Source: Halorubrum ruber (GTDB lineage: Archaea > Halobacteriota > Halobacteria > Halobacteriales > Haloferacaceae). Taken from it: a stretch of DNA of 64,000 bases. The stretch spans positions 1 to 64,000 of the forward strand of contig NZ_CP073695.1 in assembly GCF_018228765.1 (NCBI RefSeq), in the 5' to 3' direction. The notes below the pieces were generated by a model. The model did not search any database. It saw only the letters and a list, made by a program, of their open reading frames with translations, and was not told the DNA's origin. Both the position numbers and the translations under genes were made by a program. Every line of letters starts with the position of its first letter. Position 1 is the first letter of the stretch. Below, in pieces: positions 44,272-55,478 of the stretch.

Positions 44272-45701
44272 CACGGGTGATCCACACCGGCGACACCCAC
44301 ATCGGGTACTCGCAGTACCACTCGCCGGTCCGACGCCAGGACTTCCTCGACGCGTTCGAGGCCGTGGTCGACGACGCGGTCGACGACGGCGTCGACGCCG
44401 TCGTCCACGCGGGCGACCTCTTCCACGACCGCCGGCCCGAACTGCGGGACTTGATGGGGACCATCTCCGTCCTCCGCCGGCTCGACGACGCCGGGGTCCC
44501 CTTCCTCGCGGTCGTCGGCAACCACGAGTCGACGCGAGGCGGGCAGTGGCTCGACCTCTTCGAACGACTCGGCCTCGCGACCCGGCTCGGCGACGAGCCG
44601 GTCGTCGTGGGCGACACCGCCTTCTACGGCCTCGACCACGTCCCCGTCTCGCGGCGCGACGACCTCGACTACGCGTTCGCCGACCACGACGCCGAGTACG
44701 CGGCGCTCGTCGCGCACGGGCTCTTCGAGCCGTTCGGCTACGCCGACTGGGACACGGAGACCGTACTGACCGAGAGCGACATCGACTTCGACGCGATGCT
44801 GCTCGGCGACAACCACAAACCCGACACCGCCGAGGTCGCCGACACGTGGGTCACCTATCCGGGCTCGACCGAGCGCGCGAGCGCGAGCGAGCGCGAGGGC
44901 CGCGGCTACAACCTCGTCGTCTTCGACGCGGACGCGGCGGGCGGCGACGACCGCGTGGAGATCCGGCGTCGGGCGCTCGACACCCGACCGTTCGTCTTCG
45001 TCTCGGTCGAACTGCGCGAGGGCGAGGGCGAGTCGCGGGTCCGCGAGCGCGTTCGCGAGTACGACCTCGCGGAGGCGGTCGTCCACGTCGATATCACCGG
45101 CGAGGGCGACCCGGTGACGCCCGCGGCCGTCGAGGAGTTCGCCAACGACGAGGGCGCGCTCATCGCGCGCGTCACGGACAAGCGAGAGGTCGACGCGGAC
45201 GGCGAGGTGGACGTGAGCTTCGCCGACCCCGAGGACGCGGTCCGCGACCGCCTCGACGAGATGGCGCTGTCGACCGCCGCGCGCGACGTCGAGAGCGCGG
45301 TCCGCGAGGACACGGTCCCCGACGCCAACGTCCGCGAGACGGTGAAACGCAGGGTCGAGGAGCGGCTCGATGAGGGGGAGGATCTCGGCGCGTTCGAACC
45401 GGTCGAAACGGCCGCGGAGCCGATCGAGACGGACGACGACGACGCCGGCGACGACGATAGCGACGAACCAGAGGGCGAGACCGTCGACGGTGGTAGTGAT
45501 GAACCGGCCGACGAAACCGTCGATGACGGGAGCGACGAATCTGATACCGGCGAACCGAAGCCCGATGACTCGGACGCCGACCAACAGAAGCCAGACGAAT
45601 CGGCCACCGACGAGCCGGACGCCGAGTCCGATCCCGCGGAGGCGGCCGACCCCGATCCGGCGTCGACCGACGGCCAAGTCTCCATGGAGGACTACCTGTG
45701 A
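44268..45701 (+). CDS. mre11: DNA double-strand break repair nuclease Mre11
   Basis: The 477-residue calcineurin-fold nuclease pairs with Rad50. Metal-binding motifs are HTGDTHIG (6-13), [25 protein letters not shown] and LGDNHKPD. A capping and Rad50-binding region follows to about residue 385, then a very acidic 90-residue tail with imperfect repeats ([19 protein letters not shown]), ending VSMEDYL. The stop overlaps the rad50 start (GTGA). The acidic tail is typical of haloarchaea and variable in length. Confidence 0.94.
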   Translation: MTRVIHTGDTHIGYSQYHSPVRRQDFLDAFEAVVDDAVDDGVDAVVHAGDLFHDRRPELRDLMGTISVLRRLDDAGVPFLAVVGNHESTRGGQWLDLFERLGLATRLGDEPVVVGDTAFYGLDHVPVSRRDDLDYAFADHDAEYAALVAHGLFEPFGYADWDTETVLTESDIDFDAMLLGDNHKPDTAEVADTWVTYPGSTERASASEREGRGYNLVVFDADAAGGDDRVEIRRRALDTRPFVFVSVELREGEGESRVRERVREYDLAEAVVHVDITGEGDPVTPAAVEEFANDEGALIARVTDKREVDADGEVDVSFADPEDAVRDRLDEMALSTAARDVESAVREDTVPDANVRETVKRRVEERLDEGEDLGAFEPVETAAEPIETDDDDAGDDDSDEPEGETVDGGSDEPADETVDDGSDESDTGEPKPDDSDADQQKPDESATDEPDAESDPAEAADPDPASTDGQVSMEDYL

Positions 45702-48391
45702 AGTTCGACCGCGTCCGCCTCGCGAACTTCAAGCCGTACGGGGACGCAGACCTGCGGCTGACGGAGGGGGTCACGGTGATCCACGGGCTCAACGGCAGCG
45801 GGAAATCGTCGCTGCTGGAGGCCTGCTTCTTCGCGCTGTACGGGTCGAAGGCGCTCGACGGGACCCTCGAGGACGTCATCACGAACGGCGAGGAGGAGAC
45901 GGAAGTGGAGCTGTGGTTCACCCACGACGGCGTCTCTTATCGGGTCGAGCGCCGGCTCAAGTCCTACGACGGCCGGATCGACCACCAGTGTACGCTCGAA
46001 TCGATCGACGGGAGCGACGTGACCCGCGACGGCGCGCGGGCGGTCCGCGAGTTCGTCACGGAGCTGCTGCGGATGGATGCCGAGGCGTTCGTCAACTGCG
46101 CGTACGTGCGGCAGGGCGAGGTGAACAAGCTCATCAACGCCACCCCGCGGGAGCGACAGGACACGATCGACGACCTGCTCCAGCTGGGGAAGCTCGAGGA
46201 GTACCGCGAGCGCGCCGGCGACGCTCGGCTCGGCGTCGAAGACGTCCTCGAAAACCGTCGCGGGCGGCTCGACCAGCTCGACGAGCAGATCGCCGCGAAG
46301 GAGGACCGGGACCTCCACGGACGACTCAACGAGTTAGAGAGCGAACTCGGCGAGGTCGACGAGGATATCGATCGGTACGAGAGCCAGCGCGAACAGGCGA
46401 AGGAGACGCGCGACGCGGCCGCGGAGACGCTCGAGACCCACGCCGAGAAGCGGGAAGAGTTGGAGTCGGTCGAAGGGGAGATCGACGAGATCGAGGCCGC
46501 GATCCGCGAGGCCGAGCGCGAGCGCGACAACCACCGCGACGCGATCCGCGAGGCCCGCGAGCGGATCGGAGAGATCGAAAGCGAGATCGACGACCGGCTC
46601 GACGACGCCGGCCTCGACGCGGCGAGCGAGGAAGCGATCGCCGACCGCCGCGAGGAGCTCGGCGACCGGGAAGAGGCGGTCCGCGAGGAGCTCGACGACG
46701 AGCGGGTGAGCGCCGAGGCGTTCCGGAACCAGGCGACGAACCTCGCCGGGAAGGCGGACGACCGCACCGAGCGCGCCGCGGAGATCGAGTCCGAGGCCGA
46801 CGACCTCGCCGACGAGGCGGAGGCGGCGGCCGAGGAGGCCGACGAACGCGAGGCCTCGATCGAGGAACTGCGCGAAGAGGCCGACGGACTCCGCGAGCGG
46901 ATCGCGGCCGCCGACGCCGACGTCGACCGCGACGGGGTCAGCGAGGAGCGGGACGCGCTGCGCGACGAGCGCGGCGAGGTCCGCGAACGGATCGCCGAGC
47001 TGTCGGCGGAGCTGAAGAACGCCCGCGAGCGGGTCGAAGAGGCCGAGGAGCTGCTCGCGGCGGGGAAGTGTCCCGAGTGCGGGCAGCCGGTCGAGGACTC
47101 GCCGCACGCCAGCGGGATCGAGGAGGATCGTGAGCGCGTCGCGGAGCTCGAAGCGGAGCTGGAGGACGCCCGCGAGCGCGAGGACGACCTCGACGAGCGG
47201 ATCGCGGAGCTGGACGAGCTCGCGAGCGCCGCGGACCGGCTCGACGAGATCGACGAGCGGGTCGAGACCCTCGAATCGCGGGTCGAAGAGAAGCGCGAGG
47301 AGGCGGAACGGAAGCGGGAGTCGGCCGAGGAGAAGCGCGAGCGCGCGGCCGACCTCAGGGAGGAGGCCGAAGAGACCCGCGAGGTCGCCGCGCAGAAGCG
47401 CGACGAGGCAGAGGAAGCCGCAGAGCGCGTCGAAGAGCTGGAGGCGTCGCTGTCGGAGATCGACGACGACCGCGAGGCGGTGACGGCGATCGAAGAGCGC
47501 CTGTCCGCGATCGCGGAGGCGGAAGACGAGATCGAACGACGCCGCGAGAAGCGGGAGAACCTCGAGGAGGTGAACGACGAGCGGCGCGGCCGGCTCGCCG
47601 ACAAGCGCGATCGCCGCGACGAGCTCGCGGACGCCGTCGACGAGGCCGCGGTCGAGAACGCGAAGGAGCGGAAGGCCGACGCCGAGCAGTACCTCGAACA
47701 GGTCGCCGAGGAGCTCGACCGTCTCGGCGAACGGCGGGAGGAGATTCAGAACGCGATCGGCGGGGTGAAAGGCGAGCTCAGCGAGCTGGAGGCGCTCCGC
47801 GAGGAGCGCGAGGCGCTCGGCGAGCGCGTCGAAGCGCTCGAAACGCTCCACGAGGAGACGAGCGAGCTGGAGTCGATGTACGGCGACCTGCGCGCGGAGC
47901 TCCGCCAGCGCAACGTGGCCGAACTGGAGCGCACGCTCAACGAGACGTTCGAGCTCGTCTACGGCAACGACGCCTACTCCCACATCGAGCTTGACGGCGA
48001 GTACGTCCTCACCGTCTACCAGAAGGACGGCGAGCCGCTCGACCCCGAGCAGCTCTCCGGCGGGGAGCGCGCCCTGTTCAACCTCTCGTTGCGCTGCGCG
48101 ATCTACCGGCTGCTCTCCGAGGGGATCGAGGGCGCGGCGCCGACCCCGCCGCTCATCCTCGACGAGCCGACCGTCTTCCTCGACTCCGGCCACGTCTCGC
48201 GGCTCGTCCGGCTGGTCGAGGAAATGCGCGGGTTCGGCGTGGCCCAGATCGTCATCGTGAGCCACGACGACGAGCTGGTGGGCGCGGCCGACGAGCTGGT
48301 CACCGTCGAGAAGGACCCGCGCTCGAACCGCTCGACCGTCCGCCGGGAGGATGCGGCGGAGCTTGACCTCGCGTCGCTCGCGGACGACTGA
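45698..48391 (+). CDS. rad50: DNA double-strand break repair ATPase Rad50
   Basis: The 897-residue SMC-like protein starts at GTG 45698, overlapping mre11. It has Walker [10 protein letters not shown] at about 30-38, long coiled-coil arms to and from a zinc hook CPECGQPV (Cys458 and Cys461), the signature motif [13 protein letters not shown] near 787 and Walker [12 protein letters not shown] near 818. It tethers and processes DNA ends with Mre11. All motifs are intact. The third hairpin repeat copy in plus orientation follows 120 bases downstream. Confidence 0.95.
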   Translation: MKFDRVRLANFKPYGDADLRLTEGVTVIHGLNGSGKSSLLEACFFALYGSKALDGTLEDVITNGEEETEVELWFTHDGVSYRVERRLKSYDGRIDHQCTLESIDGSDVTRDGARAVREFVTELLRMDAEAFVNCAYVRQGEVNKLINATPRERQDTIDDLLQLGKLEEYRERAGDARLGVEDVLENRRGRLDQLDEQIAAKEDRDLHGRLNELESELGEVDEDIDRYESQREQAKETRDAAAETLETHAEKREELESVEGEIDEIEAAIREAERERDNHRDAIREARERIGEIESEIDDRLDDAGLDAASEEAIADRREELGDREEAVREELDDERVSAEAFRNQATNLAGKADDRTERAAEIESEADDLADEAEAAAEEADEREASIEELREEADGLRERIAAADADVDRDGVSEERDALRDERGEVRERIAELSAELKNARERVEEAEELLAAGKCPECGQPVEDSPHASGIEEDRERVAELEAELEDAREREDDLDERIAELDELASAADRLDEIDERVETLESRVEEKREEAERKRESAEEKRERAADLREEAEETREVAAQKRDEAEEAAERVEELEASLSEIDDDREAVTAIEERLSAIAEAEDEIERRREKRENLEEVNDERRGRLADKRDRRDELADAVDEAAVENAKERKADAEQYLEQVAEELDRLGERREEIQNAIGGVKGELSELEALREEREALGERVEALETLHEETSELESMYGDLRAELRQRNVAELERTLNETFELVYGNDAYSHIELDGEYVLTVYQKDGEPLDPEQLSGGERALFNLSLRCAIYRLLSEGIEGAAPTPPLILDEPTVFLDSGHVSRLVRLVEEMRGFGVAQIVIVSHDDELVGAADELVTVEKDPRSNRSTVRREDAAELDLASLADD

Positions 48392-48510
48392 GCGTCACTG
48401 CCGCTGCGCCGGGCCCCTTTATAAATATCAGACGACGGCAGGAACGGTAGAAGCCCGCGGCGACGCCGCCGCTGAGAGGGACGGCGACGTCAGACCGCCC
48501 CTCCACGTCG

Positions 48511-48736
48511 GCGCGTGCCGACGAGCGCCCGAAGGGCGCGAGTCGCACGCGCGAGGGAGTCGCTGGCGGCGCCAGCCGCCAGCGACGAGGCTGGGGAGGC
48601 GTGAGGTGCCGTGCGGTCGCGGTCGGGTGGGGCTCAAAGGGGCAGCCGCGAGGCTGTCGCAGGCGACGTAAGCACCGCAGGAGCGAACGAAGTGAGTGAC
48701 GAGGAGCGCAGCGAGCGTGCGACAGCCTCGCGGCTG
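48511..48736 (+). repeat. Three-hairpin repeat element, copy 4
   Basis: Hairpin 1 is gcgcgtgccgac / gtcgcacgcgc with inner gcgccc/gggcgc. Hairpin 2 is GTCGCTGGCGG (48559-48569) with CCGCCAGCGAC (48576-48586). Hairpin 3 is a perfect 19-bp stem, CAGCCGCGAGGCTGTCGCA (48643-48661) with its complement at 48718-48736. It sits between convergent rad50 and a winged-helix gene. A tttataaat box precedes it at 48418. Confidence 0.85.
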
Positions 48737-48826
48737 GGGCTTTGGAGGTGTTCGCCGTCGATCTAGAATCAACTATTTATAAGCGAACAGCCGCAGCCGA
48801 CCGCAGATCGCGGTTATAAGTGAGGT
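48737..48826 (+). repeat. Short tail of repeat copy 4
   Basis: One full unit (ggggctttggaggtgttcgc, then TTTATAA at 48776) and a shortened one with GTTATAA at 48813, 37 bases on. It abuts the stop of the next gene. Confidence 0.6.
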
Positions 48827-48827
48827 C

Positions 48828-49289
48828 CTAGTCGCCCTCGTCAACCCCGTCGCCCTCGTCCGCCGACCCGCCGCGCAGCGCTTCCAGCGCCTCGACCGCG
48901 ACCGGGGTCGCCTCGTAGCCGCGTCGACCGGCGACCTCGGCCTCGTCGACCAGCCCGGCCGCGCGGAACTCCGTGATCGTTCCGTGGAGGTCCGACTCGC
49001 ACATGTCGGCGGCGTCGAGGAGGTCGATCGCGGCGATCGGCCCCTCGTCGACGACCACAGCGAGCAGCCCGAGCGACCGGTCGTCGCGGACCGCGCCGAG
49101 CGTCCGGCGGACCGGCTCCGGCACGCCGGAGGCCGCTGTCGCGAGCGGTGACTCGCCGTCGACGACCGAGAGCTGGTCGTTGTCGACGTACCGCTCCGCG
49201 CCGGTGGCCGGGTCCCGCACGCGGCTGGACTCGGCGGAGCGCTTCACGAGGAGGTACGTCTCGCCGTCGCCGTCGCGGACCGTCTGCAT
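48828..49289 (-). CDS. Haloarchaeal winged-helix-containing protein
   Basis: The 153-residue protein's N-terminal half (MQTVRDGDGETYLLVKRSAESSRVRDPATGAERYVDNDQ) is a small beta domain. The C-terminal half (about 85-140) is a winged helix: GPIAAIDLLDAADMCESDLHG, EFRAAGLVDEAEVAGRRGYEATPVAVEAL. I start it at ATG 49289 because relatives begin MQTVRD. ATG 49316, overlapping the upstream stop as TAATG, would add nine residues. It is likely a DNA-binding protein with unknown target, coupled to the membrane-protein gene upstream. Confidence 0.7.
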   Translation of the reverse strand: MQTVRDGDGETYLLVKRSAESSRVRDPATGAERYVDNDQLSVVDGESPLATAASGVPEPVRRTLGAVRDDRSLGLLAVVVDEGPIAAIDLLDAADMCESDLHGTITEFRAAGLVDEAEVAGRRGYEATPVAVEALEALRGGSADEGDGVDEGD

Positions 49290-49315
49290 GGTCGGAAGAG
49301 GGCGCTCGCCGGGCA

Positions 49316-49765
49316 TTACCTTTCCGGGGGCGCCGCCTCGGGGGCGGCGTCCGGATCCGCGTCGCGCTCCGGAGGCGTGTCGTCCTCGGGAGTCGCGTCG
49401 CTTTCCGGGTCCGGGTCGCGCTGCTCGTCCCGCGACCGCTTCCAAGACCGGTACGTCTGGTAGGTCCGGACGCCGGCGAACAGGCCGCCGACGAACAGGG
49501 CCGGCCCGACCCGCGACCAGCCCTCGAAGAACCACACCATCGGGCCGAGCGCGACGAGGAGGACGGCGGCGTTGGCGTAGATGACGGCGACGACGAACGC
49601 GCGGAGGGTCCCCTGGTCCACGTCGCTCGCGCCCTCGAAGTCGCCCCCGTCGTCGAACGACTTCACCGAGGGCGCCTTCGGGATGTCGGGCGTCATCTCC
49701 CGCTCGGCGTCGGAGCTCTCGCCGACGGAGATCTCGCCCTCGTCGTCCTCGTCGAGGCTGAACAC
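49316..49765 (-). CDS. Haloarchaeal two-helix membrane protein
   Basis: The ~149-residue protein has an acidic N terminus (VFSLDEDDEGEISVGES), two membrane helices at about 55-78 and 82-104, a basic YRSWKRSRDEQR border and an acidic tail rich in Asp, Pro and Glu. I placed the start at GTG 49765 because the acidic N-terminal segment is typical of this haloarchaeal family; ATG 49693 (MTPDIPKAPSV) is an alternative. No function is known. It is coupled to the next gene. Confidence 0.65.
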   Translation of the reverse strand: MFSLDEDDEGEISVGESSDAEREMTPDIPKAPSVKSFDDGGDFEGASDVDQGTLRAFVVAVIYANAAVLLVALGPMVWFFEGWSRVGPALFVGGLFAGVRTYQTYRSWKRSRDEQRDPDPESDATPEDDTPPERDADPDAAPEAAPPER

Positions 49766-49875
49766 GCCCGACCATACGCCGCGCCGGGGCAAAGGGGTTC
49801 CGTCCGGACGCGGCGCCGCGGCTACGGGAGGCGAGCGCTGGACGACGGAACGGAGGACCGAGGCCGAGAGCCGCT

Positions 49876-50049
49876 TCAGACCGCGTCGGCGAGCCGCACG
49901 GTTCGGCTCGCTTCGACCCACGCGAGGGGGTTCGTGGCGTCGAAGAGTACCACGTTCCCGTCGTCTTCGTACGCCTCCACCTCGGCGTCGACCGCGTCGG
50001 AATCGGCCGGACGAGCCGCCTGGGGTTCGGAACGTGGGTCCGAAGACAT
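49876..50049 (-). CDS. 57-residue haloarchaeal microprotein
   Basis: The frame MSSDPRSEPQAARPADSDA... then VDAEVEAYEDDGNVVLFDATNPLAWVEASRTVRLADAV has the compact C-terminal motif DATNPLAWVEA that recurs in short haloarchaeal proteins. The start ATG 50049 has a TATA-like ttatatatt (minus-strand reading of the 50066-50080 AT-rich patch) about 25 bases upstream. It is divergent from polB. The function is unknown. Confidence 0.65.
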   Translation of the reverse strand: MSSDPRSEPQAARPADSDAVDAEVEAYEDDGNVVLFDATNPLAWVEASRTVRLADAV

Positions 50050-50151
50050 GGACCGTGGTAAGTCGTCACACAATATATGCCTTTCCGTGGCGGGATAGCT
50101 CGCCGCACCCGAAAGCCGAGTTTTTTAGCCGGGTGACGCCGAAGAGCGGGT

Positions 50152-53100
50152 ATGACTCAGTCGGGGCTGTCGGACTTCTCGTCGACCGGGGACGCGGGCG
50201 ACGGGGCCGACGGCGACACGGACACCGAACGGGAGGAGCTGGCCGCTCAGGAGGCGGCCGTCGTCGCTGGCGGCGGACGTGGCCACGTCAACGACGTCGT
50301 CGACGTCGACGAGGCGAAGTTCCCGGAGTCGACCGGGACCGTCGAGCTGATGATCACCCAGATCGACTACGCCGTCGAGGGGTACGGCAGCGACGAGTAC
50401 CCGGTCGTCCACGTGTTCGGCCGGCGGCCCGCGGAGCACGTCGAGGACGCCGACCACGACGTCGTCGAACACCTCCGGGTGCTGGGCGTCGAGCCCTACT
50501 TCTACGTCCCCACGGCCGACCTCGACCGCGACCCCGTCGAGGAGTACGACGTGGTGATCGGGACCCGCGAGGAGAATCCCGACGGCGAGCCGTACGAGAG
50601 CATCCGCGGCGAGCCGCTCACCCGGATCGTCACGCGCACGCCTCGCGACGTGGGGAACATCCGCGATGACTTCGAGACCAGCTTCGAGGCGGACATCCTC
50701 TTCCCGAACCGCTTTCTGATCGACAACGGCCTCAACGGCGGGATCCGCGTCGAGGAGCGGCGCCTCGACGACGGCGAGGGGACGATCCAGGTCCACGAGG
50801 GGCACCTCGAACCGGCCGACGTCGACGCCGAGATGCGCGTGAACACCTTCGACATCGAGGTGGACGACCGGCGCGGCTTCCCCGAGGACGGCGAGGAGCC
50901 GATCATCTGTCTCACCAGCCACGACTCCTACGACGACGAGTACGTCGTCTGGCTGTACGACGCGCCCGAGGCCGAGATCCCGCCGCCCGAGGACCTCCCC
51001 GACTACGAGGGGATCGTGGGCGACGGCGAGGAGCTCGACTTCCGGGTCCGCACCTTCGAGGAGGAGGCCGCGATGCTCGACGCGTTCGTCGAGTACATCG
51101 ACGAGACCGACCCGGACCTGCTCACCGGGTGGAACTTCGAGGACTTCGACGCGCCGTACGTGCTCGACCGGCTGGAGGTGCTCGACGACGGGAGCCAGTA
51201 CGACCTCGACGTCGACCGCCTCTCCCGGATCGGCGAGGTGTGGCGCTCGGGCTGGGGCGGCCCGGACGTGAAGGGCCGGGTCGTCTTCGACCTGCTGTAC
51301 GCCTATAAACGCACGATGTTCACGGAGCTGGAGTCGTACCGCCTCGACGCGGTCGGCGAGCGCGAGCTCGGCGTCGGCAAGGAGCGCTACACGGGCGACA
51401 TCGGCGACCTCTGGGAGCAGGACCCGGAGCGCCTCCTGGAGTACAGCATCCGCGACGTGGAGCTGTGCGTCGAAATCGACCGGAAGCAGGACGTGATCGC
51501 CTTCTGGGACGAGGTGCGCACCTTCGTCGGCTGCAAGATCGAGGACGCGCCGACCCCGGGCGACACCGTCGACATGTACGTCCTCCACAAGGCGTTCGGG
51601 AAGTTCGCGCTGCCGACGAAGGGCCAACAGGAGTCCGAGGATTTCGAGGGCGGCGCCGTCTTCGACCCGATCACCGGCGTCAAGGAGATGGTGACGGTCC
51701 AAGACCTGAAGAGCCTCTACCCGATGTGTATGGTGACGATCAACGCCGGCCCGGAGACGAAGGTCGACCCCGACGAGTACGACGGCGAGACGTACGTCGC
51801 GCCCAACGGGACCCACTTCCGGAAGGAGCCGGACGGCATCATGCGCGAGATGGTCGACGAGCTCCTCACCGAGCGCGAGGAGAAGAAGTCGCTCCGGAAC
51901 GACCACGACCCCGGCACCGAGCCGTACGAGCAGTACGACCGACAGCAGGCGTCTGTCAAGGTTATTATGAACTGTTTCACGCCGGACACCGAGGTCGTGA
52001 CCCCGGACGGCGTTCGGTCGATTACGGACTTGGAGGTCGGCGACGCCGTGTACTCGCTCGATCCCGATACGGAAGAGATGGAACTGAAGACCGTCGAAGA
52101 GACCCACGCGTACCCGGACTACCGAGACGAACTCGTCGACATCGAAACGTCGAAGATCGACTTCCGGGTGACGCCGAACCACCGGATGCTCGTCCGGAAA
52201 AATGACAAAAATGGAATCACCGAGGACGGTTACAAATTTGTTGAAGCTGGTGAGCTACACGAGTATTGTAATTATGAACTCCCACATGATTGGACGTATG
52301 AAGTGGATTCGTATCCTGAAGAATATACTATTTCAAAATTAATACAAGAATACACAGAGATCGCGACTACAGTATCAGATGGAGGCACACAGATTGCTGC
52401 GAAATACGGACAACCATCCGCTGAGAACTGTATTCAAGCGGATGATCTACTAGACTTCCTAGCGTGGTACATAACTGAAGGGAGTCTGTACGAGGCAAAA
52501 ACCAAGAATTATCGGATTAAAATCGCACAAGAGCTTGGGAAAGAACATGACGAGATAGCAGCATTAATCGACAAAATATCTAGCTACAGTTACACGACGG
52601 ATCGAGCAATTTCATTCTCAAGTCGCGTCTGGTACGAGTTGTTGTGGAGTCTCTGCGGGAAAGGAAGTGAGAATAAAAAGATTCCCGAGTTAGTGTTTGA
52701 ACAGTCTACGGAACGTCGACGCCAGTTCCTTGAGACGCTCATTGCGGGTGATGGTCGGTGGGAAACCGAGAACGAATCCTTCACCTACACCACAAAAAGC
52801 GAGCAACTCCGTGATGATGTCCTTCGACTCTGTTTAACGCTCGGATTGACAGCACATTACACCCGCGACAGCGGCGTTTGGCGAATACATGCGAGCCGTA
52901 ACACTAAGAACACTCTTCGCATGTACAGGAGTGGCGAGCGAAGTCGCGCAGAAGAGGGGGTATATTGCGTAACTGTCGAAGATAATAATACACTTGTTGC
53001 CGGTCGAAACGGAAAGTTTCAGAATGTTGGGAATTCATTGTACGGCGTTACGGGGTGGGATCGGTTCCGTCTCTACGACAAGGAGGGTGCCGCGGCCGTC

Positions 53101-55332
53101 ACGGCGACCGGTCGCGAGGTGATCGACTTCACCGAGGAGGCCGCGGAGGAGCTCGGCCACGACGTTGCGTACGGGGACAGCGTCACGGGCGACAGACCCG
53201 TCGTCGTGCGCGATCCCGAGGGCTTCGTTCGAATCTTGCCGATTGCCGATCTCTTCGAGCTGTCGGACGCGACTGCGAGCGAGGATCTGATCGTTACCGC
53301 CGACGGCGGGCCTGTCGCTTCGGTGTCGGTCGAGAAGGAACGGGGTCGCGTGGACGGGTGGAAGGCGCTTTCGGTCACCGAGGACGGTGAACCGGAGTGG
53401 CAACCGATCGAGCAGGTGATTCGGCACGAGACCGACAAGCCGGTCGTCAACCTCCAGCACAAGTTCGGCGAGTCGACAACGACCAGAGACCACTCGTACG
53501 TCGTCGAAGAGGACGGCAGCCTCGTCGAAACGAAGCCAGAAGACGTCGAAGAGCCGCTTCGGGTGCCCGGTTTCCCCGACGTCGAGACGGTGGAAACAAT
53601 CGACGTGTACGACGTGTTGGAAGGATACACGCGCGAGTACGAGGACGGCCGAAGCGTCGGCAGTGAGAACGCGGCGACGAAGGTCAAGCGAATCCACGCG
53701 AACGACGACTGGGTCTGGTTCGGCCACAGGCATCACGATGCGATAGAGAAGAGCATCAAGGTACAGCGATACGTCGATTTGGACTCCGAAGACGGACGGG
53801 CGCTCGTGCGGTTGCTCGCCGCGTACGTCACCGAGGGGAGTGCCTCGACGATCGAAACGGCCGAATCCAAGTTCGGCGCGAGCATCGCGGAATCCAGAAC
53901 GGAATGGCTGAAAGGCCTCCAAGAGGATTATTTACGTCTGTTCGACGGAGCGACAGCGAGTGTCATTTCGTCGAACACGTCCGGCGAACGAACCGTCGAG
54001 TACGAAACCGACGACGGGGACCAGTCGGTAACGTACGACGACGGCACCCACAAGCTCCAGATGATGAACGAACTCTCGGCGGTGTTCTTCCGTGAGTTCG
54101 CCGGGCAAACGTCGCGTGGGAAGCGTATCCCGGGGTTCGTGTTCAATCTCCCCGAAGATCTCCAACAGCTCTTCGTCGACGTACTCGTAGAGGGCGACGG
54201 CTCACGCGAATTCCCACGGTACTCGGCCGAGTACTGCGAGCGAAACTTCGACTTCGAGACGACGAGCCGAGAACTCGGGGCGGGCCTCTCGACACTTCTC
54301 ACCCAGCGCGGGGAGAAACACTCGCTGAAATACAGGGAGAGCAAAGAGAGCTACACGATTCGAACGTGCGATTACTACCGGGGTGGACGGGATCCAGTGG
54401 TTAAAGAAGTGGATCACGACGGGTACGTGTACGATCTCAGCGTCGCCGAGAACGAGAACTTCGTCGACGGTGTCGGCGGTATTGTGCTCCACAACACGGA
54501 TTCGGTCATGTTGTCCCTCGGCCAAGAGGTTGACAAAGAGGAGGCGATCGAGACCTCCTTCGAGATCGAGGACCACATCAACGAGCGCTACGACGACTTC
54601 GCTCGCGACGAATTAAACGCCGAGTTCCACCGCTTCGAGATCGAGTTCGAGAAGCTCTACCGGCGGTTCTTCCAGGCGGGCAAGAAGAAGCGGTACGCGG
54701 GCCACATCGTCTGGAAGGAGGGGAAAGACGTCGACGACATCGACATCACCGGCTTCGAGTACAAGCGCTCCGACATCGCCGGCATCACGAAGGAGGTCCA
54801 ACAGAACGTCATCGAGACGATCGTGACGGGTGACGACATCGACGAGGACTTAGAGGAGGTGAAAGCGTACCTCGTGGACGTCATCGCGCGCGTGCTCGAC
54901 GGCGATATGGACCTCGACGAGATCGGGATCCCGGGCGGGATCGGCAAGAAGCTCGACGCCTACGACACCCCGACCGCGCAGGTCCGCGGCGCGAAGTACG
55001 CAAACCTGATGCTCGGCACCAACTTCGGGAGCGGGTCGAAGCCGAAGCGGCTGTACATCGAGAAGGTCCACCCCGACTTCTGGGCGCGGATGGAAGACGA
55101 GGAGGGGCTCGACCCGCAGCGGGATCACCTGTACGGGGAGTTCAAACGGGATCCGGACGTGATCTGCTTCGAGTACGCCGACCAGGTGCCCGACGAGTTC
55201 GAGGTCGACTGGGAGAAGATGCTGGACAAGACCCTGAAAGGCCCCATCGAGCGCGTGATAGAAGCGCTCGGGATGTCGTGGGAAGAGGTCAAGACGGGCC
55301 AAGAGCAGACCGGGCTCGGCTCGTTCATGTGA
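50152..55332 (+). CDS. polB: Family-B replicative DNA polymerase with two inteins
   Basis: The 1726-residue precursor becomes 933 residues after splicing. The exonuclease motifs are [10 protein letters not shown] (Exo I), [19 protein letters not shown] (Exo II) and YSIRDVELC (Exo III). The polymerase motif A is [11 protein letters not shown]. Motif B, KVIMN/SLYG, is split by intein 1 at residue 607/962. Motif C, YGD/TDS, is split by intein 2 at 1009/1449. Both splice sites sit inside catalytic motifs, so the enzyme is inactive until both are removed. This is the PolB replicase of haloarchaea, and its start is ATG 50152. Confidence 0.96.
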   Translation: MTQSGLSDFSSTGDAGDGADGDTDTEREELAAQEAAVVAGGGRGHVNDVVDVDEAKFPESTGTVELMITQIDYAVEGYGSDEYPVVHVFGRRPAEHVEDADHDVVEHLRVLGVEPYFYVPTADLDRDPVEEYDVVIGTREENPDGEPYESIRGEPLTRIVTRTPRDVGNIRDDFETSFEADILFPNRFLIDNGLNGGIRVEERRLDDGEGTIQVHEGHLEPADVDAEMRVNTFDIEVDDRRGFPEDGEEPIICLTSHDSYDDEYVVWLYDAPEAEIPPPEDLPDYEGIVGDGEELDFRVRTFEEEAAMLDAFVEYIDETDPDLLTGWNFEDFDAPYVLDRLEVLDDGSQYDLDVDRLSRIGEVWRSGWGGPDVKGRVVFDLLYAYKRTMFTELESYRLDAVGERELGVGKERYTGDIGDLWEQDPERLLEYSIRDVELCVEIDRKQDVIAFWDEVRTFVGCKIEDAPTPGDTVDMYVLHKAFGKFALPTKGQQESEDFEGGAVFDPITGVKEMVTVQDLKSLYPMCMVTINAGPETKVDPDEYDGETYVAPNGTHFRKEPDGIMREMVDELLTEREEKKSLRNDHDPGTEPYEQYDRQQASVKVIMNCFTPDTEVVTPDGVRSITDLEVGDAVYSLDPDTEEMELKTVEETHAYPDYRDELVDIETSKIDFRVTPNHRMLVRKNDKNGITEDGYKFVEAGELHEYCNYELPHDWTYEVDSYPEEYTISKLIQEYTEIATTVSDGGTQIAAKYGQPSAENCIQADDLLDFLAWYITEGSLYEAKTKNYRIKIAQELGKEHDEIAALIDKISSYSYTTDRAISFSSRVWYELLWSLCGKGSENKKIPELVFEQSTERRRQFLETLIAGDGRWETENESFTYTTKSEQLRDDVLRLCLTLGLTAHYTRDSGVWRIHASRNTKNTLRMYRSGERSRAEEGVYCVTVEDNNTLVAGRNGKFQNVGNSLYGVTGWDRFRLYDKEGAAAVTATGREVIDFTEEAAEELGHDVAYGDSVTGDRPVVVRDPEGFVRILPIADLFELSDATASEDLIVTADGGPVASVSVEKERGRVDGWKALSVTEDGEPEWQPIEQVIRHETDKPVVNLQHKFGESTTTRDHSYVVEEDGSLVETKPEDVEEPLRVPGFPDVETVETIDVYDVLEGYTREYEDGRSVGSENAATKVKRIHANDDWVWFGHRHHDAIEKSIKVQRYVDLDSEDGRALVRLLAAYVTEGSASTIETAESKFGASIAESRTEWLKGLQEDYLRLFDGATASVISSNTSGERTVEYETDDGDQSVTYDDGTHKLQMMNELSAVFFREFAGQTSRGKRIPGFVFNLPEDLQQLFVDVLVEGDGSREFPRYSAEYCERNFDFETTSRELGAGLSTLLTQRGEKHSLKYRESKESYTIRTCDYYRGGRDPVVKEVDHDGYVYDLSVAENENFVDGVGGIVLHNTDSVMLSLGQEVDKEEAIETSFEIEDHINERYDDFARDELNAEFHRFEIEFEKLYRRFFQAGKKKRYAGHIVWKEGKDVDDIDITGFEYKRSDIAGITKEVQQNVIETIVTGDDIDEDLEEVKAYLVDVIARVLDGDMDLDEIGIPGGIGKKLDAYDTPTAQVRGAKYANLMLGTNFGSGSKPKRLYIEKVHPDFWARMEDEEGLDPQRDHLYGEFKRDPDVICFEYADQVPDEFEVDWEKMLDKTLKGPIERVIEALGMSWEEVKTGQEQTGLGSFM
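51973..53034 (+). mobile_element. Intein 1 in polB (pol-b site) with LAGLIDADG endonuclease
   Basis: The insertion runs from Cys608 ([17 protein letters not shown]) to Asn961 (...NVGN), followed by extein Ser. The splicing blocks are complete: N-terminal Cys, TPNHRMLV (block B), [15 protein letters not shown] (block F). The G-N end replaces the usual His-Asn, since the penultimate residue is Gly. Two endonuclease motifs, [14 protein letters not shown] and [12 protein letters not shown], are intact. From 52201 to about 53030 the DNA is AT-rich (18 G/C in 60 bases at 52321-52380), unlike the host gene, which points to recent transfer. Confidence 0.92.
53179..54495 (+). mobile_element. Intein 2 in polB (pol-c site) with LAGLIDADG endonuclease
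   Basis: This 439-residue insertion runs from Ser1010 ([10 protein letters not shown]) to Asn1448 (GIVLHN), followed by extein Thr. The N-terminal nucleophile is Ser and the C-terminal pair is His-Asn. Block B is [13 protein letters not shown] and block F is [16 protein letters not shown]. Endonuclease motifs are [14 protein letters not shown] and [12 protein letters not shown]. Its composition is close to the host genome, so it is older or better ameliorated than intein 1. Confidence 0.93.
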
Positions 55333-55478
55333 CCGACGGCGAGGCGAAACGCCGGTCGTCGAAAGCAGTTTTCGATTGGAAGAAAATTTCTTGGTCGATC
55401 TGCGATTTTTGACGGGGAGATGCGTAACCATTAACCCCCTCAACCCCCACCGTCAACGTACGAGGCACGAGAATACAT
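55333..55478 (+). promoter_or_regulatory. polB terminator and suf promoter region
   Basis: The gap contains T-rich stretches suited to termination (gcagttttcg, gcgatttttg at 55402-55411) and an AT-richer segment, gcgtaaccattaacccc at about 55422, that could be the suf promoter, 50-60 bases before ATG 55479. No gene is present. Confidence 0.4.
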
